DNA from: Cryptomeria japonica
Taxonomy: Eukaryota; Streptophyta; Pinopsida; Cupressales; Cupressaceae
Direction of reading: 5' to 3'
DNA length: 64,000 nt
Assembly (NCBI RefSeq): GCF_030272615.1
Contig: NW_026729299.1
Location: forward strand, 1-64,000
Numbering within the stretch: the first letter of the stretch is position 1; each line of letters starts with the position of its first letter. Positions 60,340 to 64,000 of this stretch are shown one piece after another. Position numbers and translations under genes: made by a program. Below the pieces are notes generated by a model, which did no database searches, had not been told where the DNA came from, and saw nothing but the letters and a program-made list of their open reading frames with translations.

Positions 60340-63300
60340 ATGTTAATTTAAGCAATTAGATTATAATCAAACTGTGAATAAATAATAACAACAATAAAGC
60401 ACAAGACAAAAGACACCAATACCCTGAGAAAACCTCCCTCTTGGAGGTGAAAAACCCAACCTTAAATATAATATGGCAAACTTATCTTAGATTACAATAT
60501 GGCAAACTTATCTCAGATTGCTGTTCAAACAACAAGTTAGCGGAGCAATGAAGGATGCAGCTCTAATCAACAACAAATGACTAAAGGAGATCAACAATAG
60601 TTGTCTGAGATAGGCTGGAGCAAAATCGCACAAGGAGAGCCTTCAACTTCGCCTATCAATACCTTTAAGTAATTTCACACAAGTAAGGAGAGTTCACTGA
60701 TATAGAAGAGCAAATTATATCCGTGGTATATGATTGTAGAATGACTTCATTTGTTGATAGTTTTATATCAACCTTTTGGCGCCAATTACCACTAAGTCGG
60801 TTTGCATGTTTATCTAAATTATATTGCATTGTCATAATACATTCCTCACGTTACATTTGGGTCCAACCCAATAATTATATTTAATTACCTTCCATGCTAC
60901 CTCACGTTACACATTTGGGTCTAGCCCAATAATCACATTTGATTACTTTGCACATTAGATGCTTGGGTCCATCTTAATAATGCATTTACATGAGAGATAA
61001 TACATATGAATTTTAATTGTCATTGACAACATTAAAATTCAATAATCAGGTATCCGAGCTAGCTATTATTTTCAACACTCCCTCTTAGCTAGGGAGGAAT
61101 TCTGCCACTTGTCATGATCCATTCATGACTTTCATCTTGCATTGCCTGCAAGAATGAATATATAAGCTCCATAGAGTAAAAGAGGGTATTTACATCATTT
61201 AAAGACCATTTATCCATTATATACCCATAAAATAGCCTTAAAATACCTCTAATATGCCTAAACAACTTGTAAAGTGACAATTAATTACATAAACTAAGGC
61301 AATTTCGGTATTTGGAATTATTTTTATTTAAAAGGGGGGTGTCTTTTCACCCAAAGGGGTATGAAAACCATTCAATCACATATATATGTGCGATGTAAAA
61401 TGTAAAGAGAGGGGGAGGAGAGATACTTGAGATGGAGGCAATTTTGTACTTTTAAACTTTTTATCAAAAATAACCAGTTGCATTTTCTTTCTCATATGTG
61501 TTGAGAGTTAACATATTTTCAGTAGGCAGTTGTTCTACGATATTATCTCGAAGAAGATAAGGTTGCTTGTGTCTTCTTAGTGAAGTTTATGTTCTTATCG
61601 TTATAAGTTTGAATAAAAGACTTACTTGTGAATTGTAATTGTTCCTGGTAATTCTTCCTTGAATGGTCTCTTAAAGTAAGGGTTAAATTCATTCAAGCAA
61701 ATTATAGAATAAAACAGTTAACGAATCTTTTTGAGGGAAAGTAACTGACAGATTTACCAAAGGGGTAGATTTGAAAATTGTCTCATAGAAGCATACATGA
61801 AGTCCTAGTGAAATATAAGACTCTGTAGCCTAAATAAGAGGAAATACACTGCTCATTTGTAAACAAACCCTTTAACCATAACAATTACCCTTTACTTTTA
61901 AGCATTAGGATTAGTAGAGTAGGTATAGTAGGTAATTTAGCCAAAGTGTAACATATATACTTTTGTAAGATACATAGATCAATACACACATCTCAAATAA
62001 GCCTGTTTAAGAAACTTATGCCATTCTAAGACTGGGAGATATCAGATTAAGACACTAAATCTTCTATAAAAAGCACTAGTTGAAGGAACAACTAGTGAGT
62101 AGGAATACCCTCCTAGGTCCCGCAGAGCCTAAAGTGAGAGAGTTAGTAACCAAATAGGTTCGCTCTATAAGTTGGCCAAGTCAATTGGAGGGTTTGATCA
62201 TAGGAGTTGACATTTCCTTAGAACCTATCCAATCTACTGATTTGAGACCCAACAGGGTGGAAGAGGTCTTACACCTCAACCTTCTCCTAGGGAAGGATAC
62301 AATGTCACCTTGCATTGCCCGCAGAGGGTGACTCCACCTTGCATTACTCGCAGAGGGTGGAGGATGCAAACTAAATGGCATCACTGATACTGAGACTCCC
62401 TCTCAATCAATGTTGTGTTCTCCACAATTCCAAGCTTCTCTCTGAAGTACTCAAACTTCACTCGAGCTAGAGGCTTGGTGAAAACATATGAAACCTATTC
62501 ATCAGTGCTGATATATTTCAGCTGGATGGCACCTCTTTGTGCCATATCAAGAACATAGTGATAGTGAGTTTCCACATGTTTTGACCTGTCATGCAACACA
62601 CGATCATTAGACATTTTAATACAACTCTGATTATCACAATAAATAATAGTGAATTCCCAAGGTTGTCCAAACAACCCAACAATTAGCTTGCGAAGCCAAA
62701 CTGCTTCTCTAGTTGCCACACTTGAAGCAATGTATTCAGCTTCTGCAGTACTTAATGCAACTGAGGACTGTTTCCTACTGGCCCAAGAGATCATAGCGGA
62801 ACCCAAGCTGAAATAGATTCCTGAAGTGCTTTTCCTGTCAGTAACACTTCCAGCCCAATCAAAATCAGAGTAGCCTTCCAAATTGATTACTGTGTTGATT
62901 GGATACGTCAGTCCATAGCCAACTGTTCCACGCAAGTATCTCAGGATGTGCTTGGCTGCCACCAAGTGAACATTCTTTGGCTGATTCATGAATTGGCTAA
63001 GTGCACTCATTGCATAGCAAATATTTGGTCTAGTGTTGACTAGATACATCAAGGATCCAATCAACTGCCTGTACTCTGAAGGATCTGCAAAATCAGAGTT
63101 AGTTGCAAAAATACTCAACTTCTTCAAGTTAGTTTCCATAACAGTAGACATAGGTTTACAATCCATCATACCAAATCTTTTCAAAATATCAATAGCATAT
63201 TTACCTTGACTTAGAATAATTTCATTAGGTCTTTGCCACACTTCTAACCCTAGAAAGTAATGCATTATACCTAGATCCTTCATTTCAAATTCAGTAGTTA

Positions 63301-64000
63301 ATTTTTTCTTACACCTAATGATGAGATTATCTTCACCAGTTAGAAATAAATCATCCACATATAGAACGAGAATTAGCATTTCACCATTAAATACTTTAAA
63401 GACTCTAACTTAATACTCTTTTCCTTTGGCACATGAACATATACAGGACTTCTAAAGATCTTTAGGTGGCTGATATCTGGTTTGACTCCAGTGAAAGCTT
63501 CCTCGGGAGTTGTGTTCTTTAGGACACGATGAGGGCATCTATTCTGAATGTACACTGCAGTCTTGGATACTTCAGCCCATAAGGAGGTTTGCAGGTCTTG
63601 ATCGTGAATCATAGCTTTGGCAACTTCAACAATGGCTCTATTCTTTTGTTCAACTACACCATTTTGCTGAGGATTGTAGGGAACGTAGAACTCCCTCTTA
63701 ATTCCTATTTCTACACAAAAGTCATTGAAGCCACTTGAGGTGTATTAACCTCCATTGTCAGATCTTAACACTTTAATCCTTTCACCATACATATTTTCAG
63801 CTAGAGCTTTAAATTCTTTGAACCTACTTAACACTTCATTAGATTCTTTAAATTTTAGAAAGTAAATCCAAGTCTTTCTAGAGAAATCATCAATAAATGT
63901 AACATAGTATAGAAATCTGCTAGGTGAAGGAACAAACACGGGTCCACATAGATTAGAATGAACAAGTGCTAATTTTTCCTTAGCTCTACTTTCACTTTTA
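60340..64000 (-). mobile_element. Copia element with RT deletion, second copy, cut by window end
   Basis: 3' LTR 60340-61077, 3' leader 61078-62380 (two-unit minisatellite 62306-62358; C at 61722 for T at 29536), RNase H and RT tail, then integrase running off the window. Same TAG (62495-62497), RT deletion and integrase TAA (63745-63747) as at 30195-33258. The catalytic HSN position is just inside the window (near 63952). Confidence 0.88.

Larger units (their letters stand above)
32219..64000. repeat. 32.2-kb tandem repeat, unit 2 (cut by window end)
   Basis: Second copy of bases 1-31814. Differences seen by eye (unit 1 / unit 2): C656/T32874, A18476/C50694, A23867/G56053, G26307/T58493, A27167/T59353, AG27995-27996/GA60181-60182, T29536/C61722, and (TA)44 against (TA)28. 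The list may be incomplete. The copy is cut by the window end about 400 bp before it would complete, so a third copy cannot be excluded. Confidence 0.97.

Overview
This is nuclear DNA from a plant. It is AT-rich and packed with nested LTR retrotransposons (Copia and Ty3/Gypsy types). It holds one recognisable host gene family: intron-containing Nudix hydrolases of the plant cytosolic ADP-ribose/NADH pyrophosphatase type. The element composition and gene spacing suggest a large-genome seed plant, perhaps a gymnosperm; that guess is weak.

The dominant structure is a near-perfect tandem duplication. Bases 1-31814 recur at 32219-64000. The offset is +32218 up to a TA microsatellite near 20.1 kb and +32186 after it, because the microsatellite is 32 bp shorter in the second copy. 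By eye I found only about eight other base differences. Both edges of the window lie inside the repeat, so neither outer breakpoint is visible and more copies may exist.

Layout of one unit (unit 1 coordinates): a decayed minus-strand Copia gag with its 5' LTR (1-1818); a plus-strand LTR relic (1819-2264); a Gypsy fragment with a dead retropepsin (2265-3282); a 6.7-kb LTR element with no recognisable gag-pol but long unfamiliar ORFs and a tRNA-derived SINE-like dimer (3283-9941); a Nudix cluster with fragment A (-), intact gene B (+) and pseudogene C (-) (10.2-20.5 kb); a deletion derivative of a SIRE-like Copia element (-, 20.8-24.7 kb); a gag-only Copia element (+, 24.7-28.0 kb); and a second Copia element (-) with most of its reverse transcriptase deleted (28.15-34.04 kb), which runs across the junction into unit 2.

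The only genes that look functional are the two copies of Nudix gene B (12994-14610 and 45212-46828), each with eight exons and a complete Nudix box. A, B and C share promoter, leader and exon sequence, so the family first grew locally in inverted orientation and then doubled with the 32-kb duplication. Each retroelement is either broken or lacks the enzymes to move itself. LTR pairs within elements differ by several percent, while the two 32-kb units differ by about 0.03%, so the duplication (or the assembly event that mimics it) is far younger than the insertions.
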